The notes beneath the pieces are model-generated. The model was not told where the DNA came from. It was given only the letters and a program-made list of their open reading frames with translations, and did no database searches. From contig CAIMKO010000542.1 of the NCBI GenBank assembly GCA_903841915.1, forward strand, positions 1 through 7,923: 7,923 nt of DNA. Direction: 5' to 3'. A program made the position numbers and the translations under genes. Position 1 is the stretch's first letter. Each line of letters starts with the position of its first letter. The DNA is from an uncultured Chitinophagaceae bacterium. Lineage in GTDB: Bacteria; Bacteroidota; Bacteroidia; Chitinophagales; Chitinophagaceae. This document shows, piece by piece, positions 1 to 5,077 of the stretch.

Positions 1-1
1 G

Positions 2-409
2 GTGAAGGGCTGGAAGATCAATCTGCAGGTTTGCTATGATCTCCGTTTTCCTGTTTGGGCCAGACAAGAACAAAACGAGAGCGAATCGGCGGAATATGAT
101 GTTTTATTGTATGTTGCCAATTGGCCTGAACGTCGAAATCACGCGTGGAAAACATTATTAACTGCCAGGGCCATCGAAAACCTGTCTTATGTTATCGGCG
201 TGAACAGAGTAGGCAATGACGGTAATGAAATTTATCATAGTGGCGATAGTATGGTTGTTGATCCCTTGGGTGAAATCTTATACCACAAAGCAGATGATGA
301 AGCTGTTTTCACCATCACTTTAGAAAAAGATAAATTGGAACAAGTGCGACAAAAATTTCCTTTCTGGAAAGATGCCGATCAGTTTAGAATCATGAATGAA
401 GAATTATGA
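2..409 (+). CDS. yafV: YafV-type omega-amidase (nitrilase superfamily), C-terminal half
   Basis: This is the 3' part of a carbon-nitrogen hydrolase gene; the 5' end lies outside the window and the GTG at position 2 is an internal codon. The fragment opens with the nitrilase nucleophile motif NLQVCYDLRFP, with the catalytic Cys at fragment residue 11. Next come VANWPERR (residues 38-45), TARAIENLSYV and GVNRVG, then GDSMVVDPLGE, and it ends KFPFWKDADQF. This order and the closing signature match the YafV/omega-amidase branch, which hydrolyses 2-oxoglutaramate or 2-oxosuccinamate to the 2-oxoacid and ammonia, a repair step for by-products of glutamine transamination. The Glu and Lys of the catalytic triad would be in the missing half. 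About 135 of an expected 255-265 residues are present. It is followed after 75 bp by nagA on the same strand. Family assignment is firm; the exact substrate is inferred. Confidence 0.9.
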   Translation: MKGWKINLQVCYDLRFPVWARQEQNESESAEYDVLLYVANWPERRNHAWKTLLTARAIENLSYVIGVNRVGNDGNEIYHSGDSMVVDPLGEILYHKADDEAVFTITLEKDKLEQVRQKFPFWKDADQFRIMNEEL

Positions 410-462
410 TTGATGCCATGAGTGGGAAGTTTTTAGACGGGAGAAAAACCATCGCATAATAT

Positions 463-478
463 TTAGCAACTTAGCAAC
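463..478 (+). repeat. Two tandem copies of TTAGCAAC upstream of nagA
   Basis: The octamer TTAGCAAC occurs twice head to tail (463-470 and 471-478), ending 6 bp before the nagA ATG. It sits where a ribosome binding site would be expected, and no purine-rich Shine-Dalgarno sequence is visible there. It may be a small remnant of an intergenic short tandem repeat or simply part of the leader. Its function is unknown. Confidence 0.5.
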
Positions 479-484
479 TCGATC

Positions 485-1549
485 ATGCAACAAATAATTT
501 CAGCGAATAAAATTTTTACCGGGACAAAATGGTTAACCGATCATTCCATCATTGTTGAAGATGAAATGATTGTTGATGTTGTTCCAACTTCGTTAATTAG
601 TAGCTCTGGACATCAACAAGTTTACAGATCGCTGGTTCCCTCATTCATAGATATACAGATCTATGGTGCAGCTGGAAAATTATTAGCTGTGTATCCTGAA
701 GCTGATTCGCTTTTCAAATTATTTGATTATTGCAAAGCCGGGGGTGCATTACATTTTATGCCAACGGTTGCCACTAATAGCTACGATGTTTTTTATACAT
801 GCATTGATGCCGTAAAAGATTATTGGAAACAAGGCGGCAAAGGTTGTTTAGGGTTGCATGTGGAAGGGCCCTGGCTCAATCCCAGTAAGCGCGGTGCACA
901 TATTGAATCATTTATTCATTGCCCAACCGTTGAAGAAGTAGAAAAATTATTGGATTACGGTAAAGATGTTATCAAAATAATAACCATCGCACCCGAAGTT
1001 TGTAGCGATGAAGTAATCCGATTTATTCAATCACGAAATATTATTGTTTCTGCCGGCCACAGCAATGCAACTTACGAACAGGCTATACAGGCTTTTGATA
1101 AGGGTATTAATGCAGTAACACATTTATACAATGCGATGAGTGCTTTGCAGCATCGTTCACCGGGATTGGTTGGCGCTGTGTTCAATCATACATCCGTTAT
1201 GGCGAGTATTGTTCCCGATGGTTATCACGTTGATTTTGCTGCGGTTAAGATCGCTAAGAAAATAATGAAAGAAAGATTGTTTGTGATCACGGATGCCGTT
1301 ACCGAAACAAGCGAAGGATTATATCCACATCATCTGGCGGGCGATAAATATGAAAGCAACGGAATCCTTAGCGGATCAGCCCTAACCATGATAAGATCGG
1401 TTAAAAATTTAGTACAACATTGCGATATTCAATTGGACGAAGCCCTGCGTATGTGCAGCCTGTATCCTGCTCAGGTGTTGGGCTTAAAGGACCTTGGAAA
1501 AATTGAAAAGGGTTATAAAGCAAGTTATATTGAGTTAGAACCTTTTTGA
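485..1549 (+). CDS. nagA: N-acetylglucosamine-6-phosphate deacetylase
   Basis: A cytosolic amidohydrolase-superfamily enzyme that removes the acetyl group from GlcNAc-6-phosphate to give glucosamine-6-phosphate, feeding recycled or imported amino sugar into UDP-GlcNAc synthesis or glycolysis. The 354-residue protein has a short beta-rich N-terminus and then the TIM barrel. Visible motifs are SFIDIQIYG (53-61), GLHVEGPWL (123-131, metal ligand E127), SAGHSNATYEQA (H192), AVTHLYNAM (H213), VPDGYHVD (H248) and FVITDAVTE (D270, catalytic acid/base). These correspond with constant spacing to E131, H195, H216, H251 and D273 of the E. coli enzyme. The HxH motif of many amidohydrolases is QxY here (Q58, Y60); E. 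coli NagA has QxN, so single-metal chemistry is expected. Length is slightly below the usual 380-390. No nagB lies in the window. The ATG start is the only one that gives the normal N-terminus, and there is no Shine-Dalgarno, as is common in this phylum. Confidence 0.93.
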   Translation: MQQIISANKIFTGTKWLTDHSIIVEDEMIVDVVPTSLISSSGHQQVYRSLVPSFIDIQIYGAAGKLLAVYPEADSLFKLFDYCKAGGALHFMPTVATNSYDVFYTCIDAVKDYWKQGGKGCLGLHVEGPWLNPSKRGAHIESFIHCPTVEEVEKLLDYGKDVIKIITIAPEVCSDEVIRFIQSRNIIVSAGHSNATYEQAIQAFDKGINAVTHLYNAMSALQHRSPGLVGAVFNHTSVMASIVPDGYHVDFAAVKIAKKIMKERLFVITDAVTETSEGLYPHHLAGDKYESNGILSGSALTMIRSVKNLVQHCDIQLDEALRMCSLYPAQVLGLKDLGKIEKGYKASYIELEPF

Positions 1550-1550
1550 T

Positions 1551-1567
1551 CTTTTATTTATTAAAAG
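1551..1567. terminator. Weak AT-rich hairpin at the nagA/thiL convergent junction
   Basis: CTTTTA (1551-1556) and TAAAAG (1562-1567) form a perfect 6-bp stem with loop TTTAT, starting 2 bp after the nagA stop and overlapping the last codons of thiL. The two genes converge with only 4 bp between their stops, so any terminator must sit here. The stem is weak (one G-C pair), so a bidirectional terminator role is only a guess. Confidence 0.25.
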
Positions 1568-2585
1568 CATTCCAACCTTGTGCTGTTATATCAAAAGTGT
1601 TACCGCCCTTGGTTAATAATTTTGTTCCTTCTTCCAATTCAGCCATATAACCTACAACAGCAATTTCTTCATTCAATGTGATCTTGTCGTAGTCTTCCTG
1701 TTTCAATGTAAAGATCAGTTCGTAATCTTCTCCTCCGTTCAATGCACAAACAGTTGGATCCAATCCAAATTTGAAAGCTGCTTTTCTTGCCAGATCATGT
1801 ATCGGGATTTTTTCTTCGTAGATCCTGCAACCCAGATTGCTTTGTTTACAGAGATGCAACACCTCGCTGCTTAATCCATCACTGATATCCATCATTGATG
1901 TTGGCATGATATCGTTCTTGGCAAAAAATTCAATGATATCTTTTCTTGCTTCTGGTTTTAATAATCTCCCAACGATATAATCTTCATTTTCCAGATCGGG
2001 TTGTACTTTGGGATTCTCTAAAAAGATCTTTTTCTCTCTTTCCATCAAGGTCAAACCCAGAAAGGCGCCACCCAGATCACCGCTTACACAGATCAGATCT
2101 CCTTTTTGTGCAGTGCTTCGTTTAACAAATTTATCGGGGGACACTTCGCCGATGGCCGCGACAGAAATTATAAAGCCCTTATCAGATGAAGAAGTATCGC
2201 CTCCCACCAGATCAACACCATGTTTTTCGCAGGCAATATAAACGCCTTCATAAAATTCATCTAAAGCCTCTACACTGAACCGATTACTAAATCCGATACT
2301 AATGGTAATTTGAGTAGGTGTTGCGTTCATTGCATACACATCACTCAGGTTTACGATCACGGCTTTATAACCCAAGTGCTTTAAAGGGGTGTACATTAAG
2401 TCGAAATGAATTCCCTCTAACAAAAGATCTGTTGTAACAATCGTCTGTTTACCAAAATGATCGATCACGGCAGCGTCGTCACCTACACCTACCACAGTTG
2501 ATACGTTTTGTATCTCAAAATTTTTGGTGAGATGATCGATCAAACCAAATTCTCCAAGTATTGATATTTCTGTTCTGTTTTCCAT
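1554..2585 (-). CDS. thiL: Thiamine-monophosphate kinase
   Basis: ThiL phosphorylates thiamine monophosphate with ATP to thiamine diphosphate, the active cofactor and last step of the pathway, in the cytosol. The protein is 343 residues from the chosen ATG. It shows the AIRS/PurM-like ATP-binding fold motifs: GVGDDAAV (33-40), TTDLLLEGIHF (51-61), NLSDVYAM (79-86), GGDTSSS (128-134), SGDLGGA (168-174), MDISDGLSSE (232-241) and NGGEDYEL (283-290). The conserved Asp residues that bind Mg2+ and phosphates are present. A longer reading from an ATG at 2612 adds MYFLPRTLN, but those codons fall in the terminal repeat of the neighbouring element and are not family-like, whereas MENRTEISILGEFGLI is the usual ThiL start; I therefore take 2585. 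The gene probably belonged to an operon with the upstream suhB-like gene before the element at 2591-3054 separated them. It converges with nagA. Confidence 0.94.
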   Translation of the reverse strand: MENRTEISILGEFGLIDHLTKNFEIQNVSTVVGVGDDAAVIDHFGKQTIVTTDLLLEGIHFDLMYTPLKHLGYKAVIVNLSDVYAMNATPTQITISIGFSNRFSVEALDEFYEGVYIACEKHGVDLVGGDTSSSDKGFIISVAAIGEVSPDKFVKRSTAQKGDLICVSGDLGGAFLGLTLMEREKKIFLENPKVQPDLENEDYIVGRLLKPEARKDIIEFFAKNDIMPTSMMDISDGLSSEVLHLCKQSNLGCRIYEEKIPIHDLARKAAFKFGLDPTVCALNGGEDYELIFTLKQEDYDKITLNEEIAVVGYMAELEEGTKLLTKGGNTFDITAQGWNAFNK

Positions 2586-2590
2586 ATTTA
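2586..2590. repeat. Putative target-site duplication, left copy (ATTTA)
   Basis: ATTTA lies directly outside the left terminal inverted repeat and is repeated exactly and in the same orientation directly outside the right one at 3055-3059. A 5-bp direct duplication abutting both ends is what an insertion with staggered target cleavage leaves. The left copy occupies the space between the thiL start codon and the element. Confidence 0.65.
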
Positions 2591-2620
2591 AAGTACGAGG
2601 TAAGAAGTACAAAGTACGAA
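2591..2620 (+). repeat. Left terminal inverted repeat of the candidate element
   Basis: This 30-bp segment starts with AAGTACGA and ends with AAGTACGAA, with TAAGAAGTAC between them, so it is itself made of near-tandem 10-11-bp units. It matches the reverse complement of 3025-3054 at 23 of 30 positions, including blocks of 8, 2, 4 and 9 identical bases. It lies 5 bp from the thiL start codon. Confidence 0.75.
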
Positions 2621-2642
2621 GTCTGAAGATTGTTACTTCGTA
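2615..2642. repeat. Perfect 8-bp stem hairpin inside the left end of the element
   Basis: TACGAAGT (2615-2622) pairs with ACTTCGTA (2635-2642) around a 12-nt loop. It overlaps both the inner part of the left terminal repeat and the stop codon of the four-helix-bundle pseudogene (TAA at 2635-2633). In transcripts on the minus strand it would fold just after translation ends, about 30 nt before the thiL start. It could be a structured element end or a weak attenuator; no U-tract follows it. Confidence 0.5.
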
Positions 2643-2986
2643 TTTTTATTTCTTATTGTGTTTATTGATGCAACTATAATTTTTAATATTTCTGTTCCTT
2701 CCTTAATAATTAAATCAATTCTTATGTTCAGGTCAGGGTTAAATTCTTTTAATAATTCAAGAAAATATATTGCCTCGTCTGCTTCTTCTTCAACAATCTT
2801 TAATTTGTTTATGAAATCAGCGTTCGATTTTGCTCTTCTGGCCGAACGATAATTTGCCCCAACCGACGAAGAGCATCTTACTCATTAATTTGAATATGCT
2901 TTGTTTATAACAGTAGCTGGTAAATCAAGAATCAATTTTCCTACAGTAACCGCGTACATAAAAGTTCGTTGTTTCAGGTCTTGCAT
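2633..2986 (-). pseudogene. Four-helix-bundle protein (23S rRNA IVP / S23 family), interrupted by two in-frame stops
   Basis: Reading from the ATG at 2986 gives MQDLKQRTFMYAVTVGKL, the usual opening of this family. It reaches SN at codons 32-33, hits TAA and TGA (codons 34-35; 2887-2882), and continues in the same frame with RCSSSVGANYRSARRAKS (37-54), NADFINKL and KIVEEEADEAIYFLELL (63-79), stopping with TAA at 2635-2633. The full frame is 117 codons plus stop, the normal family length, and the hallmark SVGANYR and EEADE stretches are intact. The two stops fall where relatives usually have a Gln-Leu/Met pair before Arg. Family members are small helical proteins that form pentamers in Avd and are encoded in 23S rRNA intervening sequences; their cellular role is poorly known. 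No intact start rescues the 3' part. It is most likely a recent pseudogene, since everything outside the two codons is well preserved. Confidence 0.85.
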
Positions 2987-3024
2987 AAATATTGTTTTTA
3001 ATAAACGACTATTTTGCTAAACGT

Positions 3025-3054
3025 TTCGTACTTCTATCTTCGTAATTCGTACTT
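3025..3054 (-). repeat. Right terminal inverted repeat of the candidate element
   Basis: Read on the minus strand it begins AAGTACGAATTACGAAG and ends AGAAGTACGAA, matching the left end (2591-2620) in inverted orientation at 23 of 30 positions. It stops 2 bp short of the suhB-like stop codon and sits upstream of the four-helix-bundle gene, about 38 bp from that gene's ATG. Confidence 0.75.
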
Positions 3055-3059
3055 ATTTA
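3055..3059. repeat. Putative target-site duplication, right copy (ATTTA)
   Basis: This exact copy of the ATTTA at 2586-2590 directly abuts the right terminal inverted repeat. It includes the stop codon of the suhB-like gene (TTA at 3057-3059 on the plus strand), so the duplication supplies the original stop to one gene and the original spacer to the other. Confidence 0.65.
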
Positions 3060-3833
3060 CAGTTCTCCTCCGTTAATAACATTTAATAATTCATCATGAA
3101 TTTTCCCGTTGGTCGCAACAATTCCGTGCTGATAAGGGTTATAATATTTACCTGAAAGATCTGTTACTTTTCCTCCGGCTTCTTCAATCATTAAAAATCC
3201 TGCAGCACTATCCCATGCTTGTAATTGATGTTCATAAAACCCATCAAACCTTCCCATCGCAACCCAGCAAAGATCAATGGCGGCACTTCCCAAGCGGCGA
3301 ACCGGAACACCTTTTCTGATCAATTTTTCAAACACTTGCAAAGGACCACTTGTTTCATCCAAATAAGTATAAGGAAACCCGGTGACCAAACAGCTTGTAC
3401 TAACATCTGACTTATTACTTACATGAATGGTTTTATTATTCAGAGTTGAGCCTTTTCCTTTTTCTGCAATAAAAAGTTCGCCGATAAAGGGATTGTATAC
3501 GGCACCCAGGATCATCTTGCCATCTTTTTCAATACCAATACTTACACAACAAATAGGAATGCGGTTCGCATAATTAACCGTGCCGTCTATCGGATCAATG
3601 ATCCATTTATAATTACTGTCCTGAATAATTTCGCCTGCTTCTTCACTTAAAATATAATGTTCGGGAAATTGCTCTTTGATCACTTTAAAAATTGCGGCTT
3701 CGCTTTTATGATCCACTTCTGTAACCAGATTATTAATCCCTTCTTTATTGGAGATAATGAAAGACTGATCGAAATATTCTTTCATGATGGCGGCCCCGGT
3801 TTCAACCGCTCTGATTAGTGTTTCTTTTAGCAT
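3057..3833 (-). CDS. suhB: Inositol-monophosphatase family phosphatase (SuhB-like)
   Basis: A Mg2+-dependent, Li+-sensitive-type phosphatase of the IMPase/FBPase/CysQ superfamily, 258 residues, which is the usual length. The metal site is visible: E64/E65 in LSEEAG (62-67), the signature WIIDPIDGTVNYAN (77-90, with D80, D83, G84 and T85) and the C-terminal AWDSAAGFLMIEEAGG (206-221, with D208). D41 in TEVDHKSE fits the family's early loop. Members hydrolyse inositol monophosphates and sometimes other sugar or nucleotide phosphates; the GTVNYAN form of the motif favours true inositol monophosphatase over CysQ (PAP phosphatase). The ATG at 3833 is the first in frame and lies 4 bp after a strong promoter -7 box. 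The gene probably formed an operon with thiL, from which the 464-bp element now separates it. Its physiological substrate here is not determined by the sequence. Confidence 0.9.
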   Translation of the reverse strand: MLKETLIRAVETGAAIMKEYFDQSFIISNKEGINNLVTEVDHKSEAAIFKVIKEQFPEHYILSEEAGEIIQDSNYKWIIDPIDGTVNYANRIPICCVSIGIEKDGKMILGAVYNPFIGELFIAEKGKGSTLNNKTIHVSNKSDVSTSCLVTGFPYTYLDETSGPLQVFEKLIRKGVPVRRLGSAAIDLCWVAMGRFDGFYEHQLQAWDSAAGFLMIEEAGGKVTDLSGKYYNPYQHGIVATNGKIHDELLNVINGGEL

Positions 3834-3837
3834 GGCG

Positions 3838-3869
3838 CAAAGATAGCCGCTGCGTCATGCCTTACCAAA
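3838..3869 (-). promoter_or_regulatory. Bacteroidota-type promoter of the suhB-thiL unit
   Basis: On the minus strand TTTG (3869-3866) is followed by exactly 20 nt and then TATCTTTG (3845-3838), an exact match to the Bacteroidota sigma consensus TTTG-N19/21-TAnnTTTG. The -7 box ends 4 bp before the ATG at 3833, so transcription should begin at or very near the start codon, giving a leaderless or nearly leaderless mRNA. Both boxes lie within the 48-bp gap after the aldo/keto reductase stop. Confidence 0.75.
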
Positions 3870-3881
3870 GAAGAAATGTTA

Positions 3882-4871
3882 TTATTGATCGATGGAACCC
3901 ATCATCGATTCGGGGTAGCGCATACCGGATGCTGCCCCTTTTGGCGCAATAACATCCATTTCTTTTAATTCATCTGCAGATAGATGCACTTGCAGTGCAG
4001 CAACATTTTCTTCCAAATATTTAATGTGTTTTGTACCGGGAATAGGAAAAATATGGTCTCCCTGTGCCATTACCCATGCTAATGCCAGTTGAGAAGCCGT
4101 ACAATTTTTTTTATGTGCCAATTGTTCAATCTTGGAAACGAGTTGCAGGTTCTTATTAAAATTTTCTCCCTGAAAACGAGGCGAAAAACGACGATAATCA
4201 TCTGGGGTAAAATCTTCGAATTTCTTTATTTGCCCTGTCAAAAATCCTCTGCCCAAAGGACTGTAAGCGACAAATGCAATTCCCAATTCTTTGCAGGTTT
4301 GCAATATTTCATCTTCGGGTTCTCTTGACCAGATCGAGTATTCGGTTTGCAGTGCAGTAATGGGATGAACAGCGTGCGCTTTTCTCAGTGTTGCTGCGGA
4401 AACTTCACTTAATCCAATAGCTTTAATTTTTCCCTGTTCAACTAATTTACCCATGGCGCCCACCGTTTCTTCAATCGGTGTTGCAGGATCTTTACGGTGC
4501 AAATAATACAGATCGATCACATCCACATTCAATCGCTTCAAACTCGCTTCACAGGCGGATTGTACATATTCAGGCTTACCGTTCAATCCGCGCAATTGCG
4601 GATTTGCAGGGTCTCTCAAAATACCAAACTTAGTGGCTACTGTGATTTTATCTCTTCGGCCTTTCAATGCCTGTCCAACCAATTCTTCGTTGTGATAAGG
4701 TCCATAAACATCCGATGTGTCCCAAAATGTTACGCCCAATTGAATGGCATGATGCAATACATTAATGCTTTCGTGATCGTTTCTGTGACCGTAAAATTCG
4801 CTCATGCCCATACAACCTAATCCTAATCGGGAAGCTGTTAATCCCTGCGATCCCAAATTTTTCTTTTCCAT
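3882..4871 (-). CDS. Aldo/keto reductase, NADP-dependent type
   Basis: A cytosolic (alpha/beta)8-barrel oxidoreductase of 329 residues that reduces aldehydes or ketones with NAD(P)H. The catalytic tetrad is complete: D51 and Y56 in FWDTSDVYG (49-57), K81 in ATKFG and H125 in YYLHRKD. Other family landmarks are GLGCMGMS near the N-terminus, IGLSEVS (152-158), AYSPLGRGFLTG (202-213) and the cofactor-binding IPGTKHIKYLEENV (277-290). Overall it resembles the YakC/AKR13-like and pyridoxal-reductase-like group often annotated only as aldo/keto reductase, so the substrate cannot be named. The ATG at 4871 gives the standard start MEKKNLGSQGL. It is the first of three minus-strand genes, but the suhB-like gene has its own promoter 48 bp downstream. 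A 7-bp inverted repeat just upstream could be a regulator's operator. Confidence 0.92.
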   Translation of the reverse strand: MEKKNLGSQGLTASRLGLGCMGMSEFYGHRNDHESINVLHHAIQLGVTFWDTSDVYGPYHNEELVGQALKGRRDKITVATKFGILRDPANPQLRGLNGKPEYVQSACEASLKRLNVDVIDLYYLHRKDPATPIEETVGAMGKLVEQGKIKAIGLSEVSAATLRKAHAVHPITALQTEYSIWSREPEDEILQTCKELGIAFVAYSPLGRGFLTGQIKKFEDFTPDDYRRFSPRFQGENFNKNLQLVSKIEQLAHKKNCTASQLALAWVMAQGDHIFPIPGTKHIKYLEENVAALQVHLSADELKEMDVIAPKGAASGMRYPESMMGSIDQ

Positions 4872-4874
4872 ATT

Positions 4875-4905
4875 CCAAATGTTTGTATAAAATTAGAGCA
4901 TTTGG
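4875..4905 (-). promoter_or_regulatory. Possible operator: inverted repeat over the aldo/keto reductase promoter region
   Basis: CCAAATG (4875-4881) and CATTTGG (4899-4905) are a perfect 7-bp inverted repeat with a 17-bp spacer, beginning 3 bp upstream of the reductase ATG. In the spacer, the minus strand has TAATTTTA (4895-4888), one base off the -7 consensus TAnnTTTG; no good -33 TTTG was seen at the right distance. A dimeric repressor or activator binding across the promoter is plausible. No regulator gene lies in the window. Confidence 0.35.
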
Positions 4906-5057
4906 TCTTTAGTTTTCGTGACAGGTTTTAAGCACAACGAAACCCTAACTGTATGCCTATTTGTACACATTAAGCGGTATTCAATTTGCTAATGCGAAAT
5001 TATTCCGGCTTTATTTCATCTTCGTTTTGCACAATAAAATAAAATCAACTTAATTCG

Positions 5058-5072
5058 TGTGACTTAATCACA
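5058..5072 (+). promoter_or_regulatory. TGTGA-N5-TCACA inverted repeat just before the glycosyltransferase start
   Basis: TGTGA (5058-5062) and TCACA (5068-5072) form a perfect 5-bp inverted repeat around CTTAA, ending 5 bp before the TTG start. It resembles a CRP-family site, but with a spacer one base shorter than the classical N6, and a small hairpin in the mRNA leader is an equal possibility. The rest of the 206-bp divergent gap (4872-5077) shows only a poor promoter candidate: TTTG at 5026-5029, then TAATTCGT 21 nt later. Confidence 0.3.
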
Positions 5073-5077
5073 GCTTT

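Larger units (their letters stand above)
2591..3054 (-). mobile_element. Candidate 464-bp insertion element carrying a four-helix-bundle (23S-IVP-like) gene
   Basis: The element fills almost the whole gap between the suhB-like gene and thiL. Its ends are imperfect inverted repeats of 30 bp (23 of 30 positions match without gaps), both starting AAGTACGA, and it is flanked by direct ATTTA copies. The only gene inside, on the minus strand, is a broken member of the four-helix-bundle family known from intervening sequences in 23S rRNA genes and related to Avd of diversity-generating retroelements. There is no transposase, integrase or reverse transcriptase, so any mobility would be non-autonomous. 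Deleting the element plus one ATTTA leaves suhB stop, two bases, thiL start. The sequence shows the repeats and the restored junction; that this family moves in this way is inference. An alternative is a chance arrangement of degenerate intergenic repeats, which the exact flanking duplication makes less likely. Confidence 0.65.

Noticed and set aside
429..449. GTTTTT/AAAAAC hairpin after the omega-amidase gene as a terminator
   Set aside because: The 6-bp stem has a 9-nt loop, only one G-C pair and no following U-tract, so it cannot be separated from chance in AT-rich DNA.
2600..2622. New thiL promoter supplied by the element end (TACTTTG on the minus strand)
   Set aside because: It resembles TAnnTTTG but is one base short, and no TTTG was found at the proper distance upstream.
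2658..2852. Plus-strand open frame of 64 codons in the intergenic region
   Set aside because: It is antisense to the four-helix-bundle pseudogene, whose minus-strand frame carries clear family motifs; the plus-strand protein resembles nothing.
2790..2888. Out-of-frame ATG inside the four-helix-bundle gene that might restart translation
   Set aside because: The frame beginning with MSKMLFVG after the double stop ends after about 22 codons and does not rejoin the conserved frame.
2591..3054. CRISPR array or diversity-generating retroelement template
   Set aside because: The repeats are confined to the two ends, there are no regularly spaced spacers, and no reverse transcriptase, variable protein or template repeat pair is visible despite the Avd-like gene.
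5026..5058. TTTG-N21-TAATTCGT as a promoter for the glycosyltransferase
   Set aside because: The spacing is acceptable but the -7 box matches only TA and one T of TAnnTTTG, too weak to annotate on its own.
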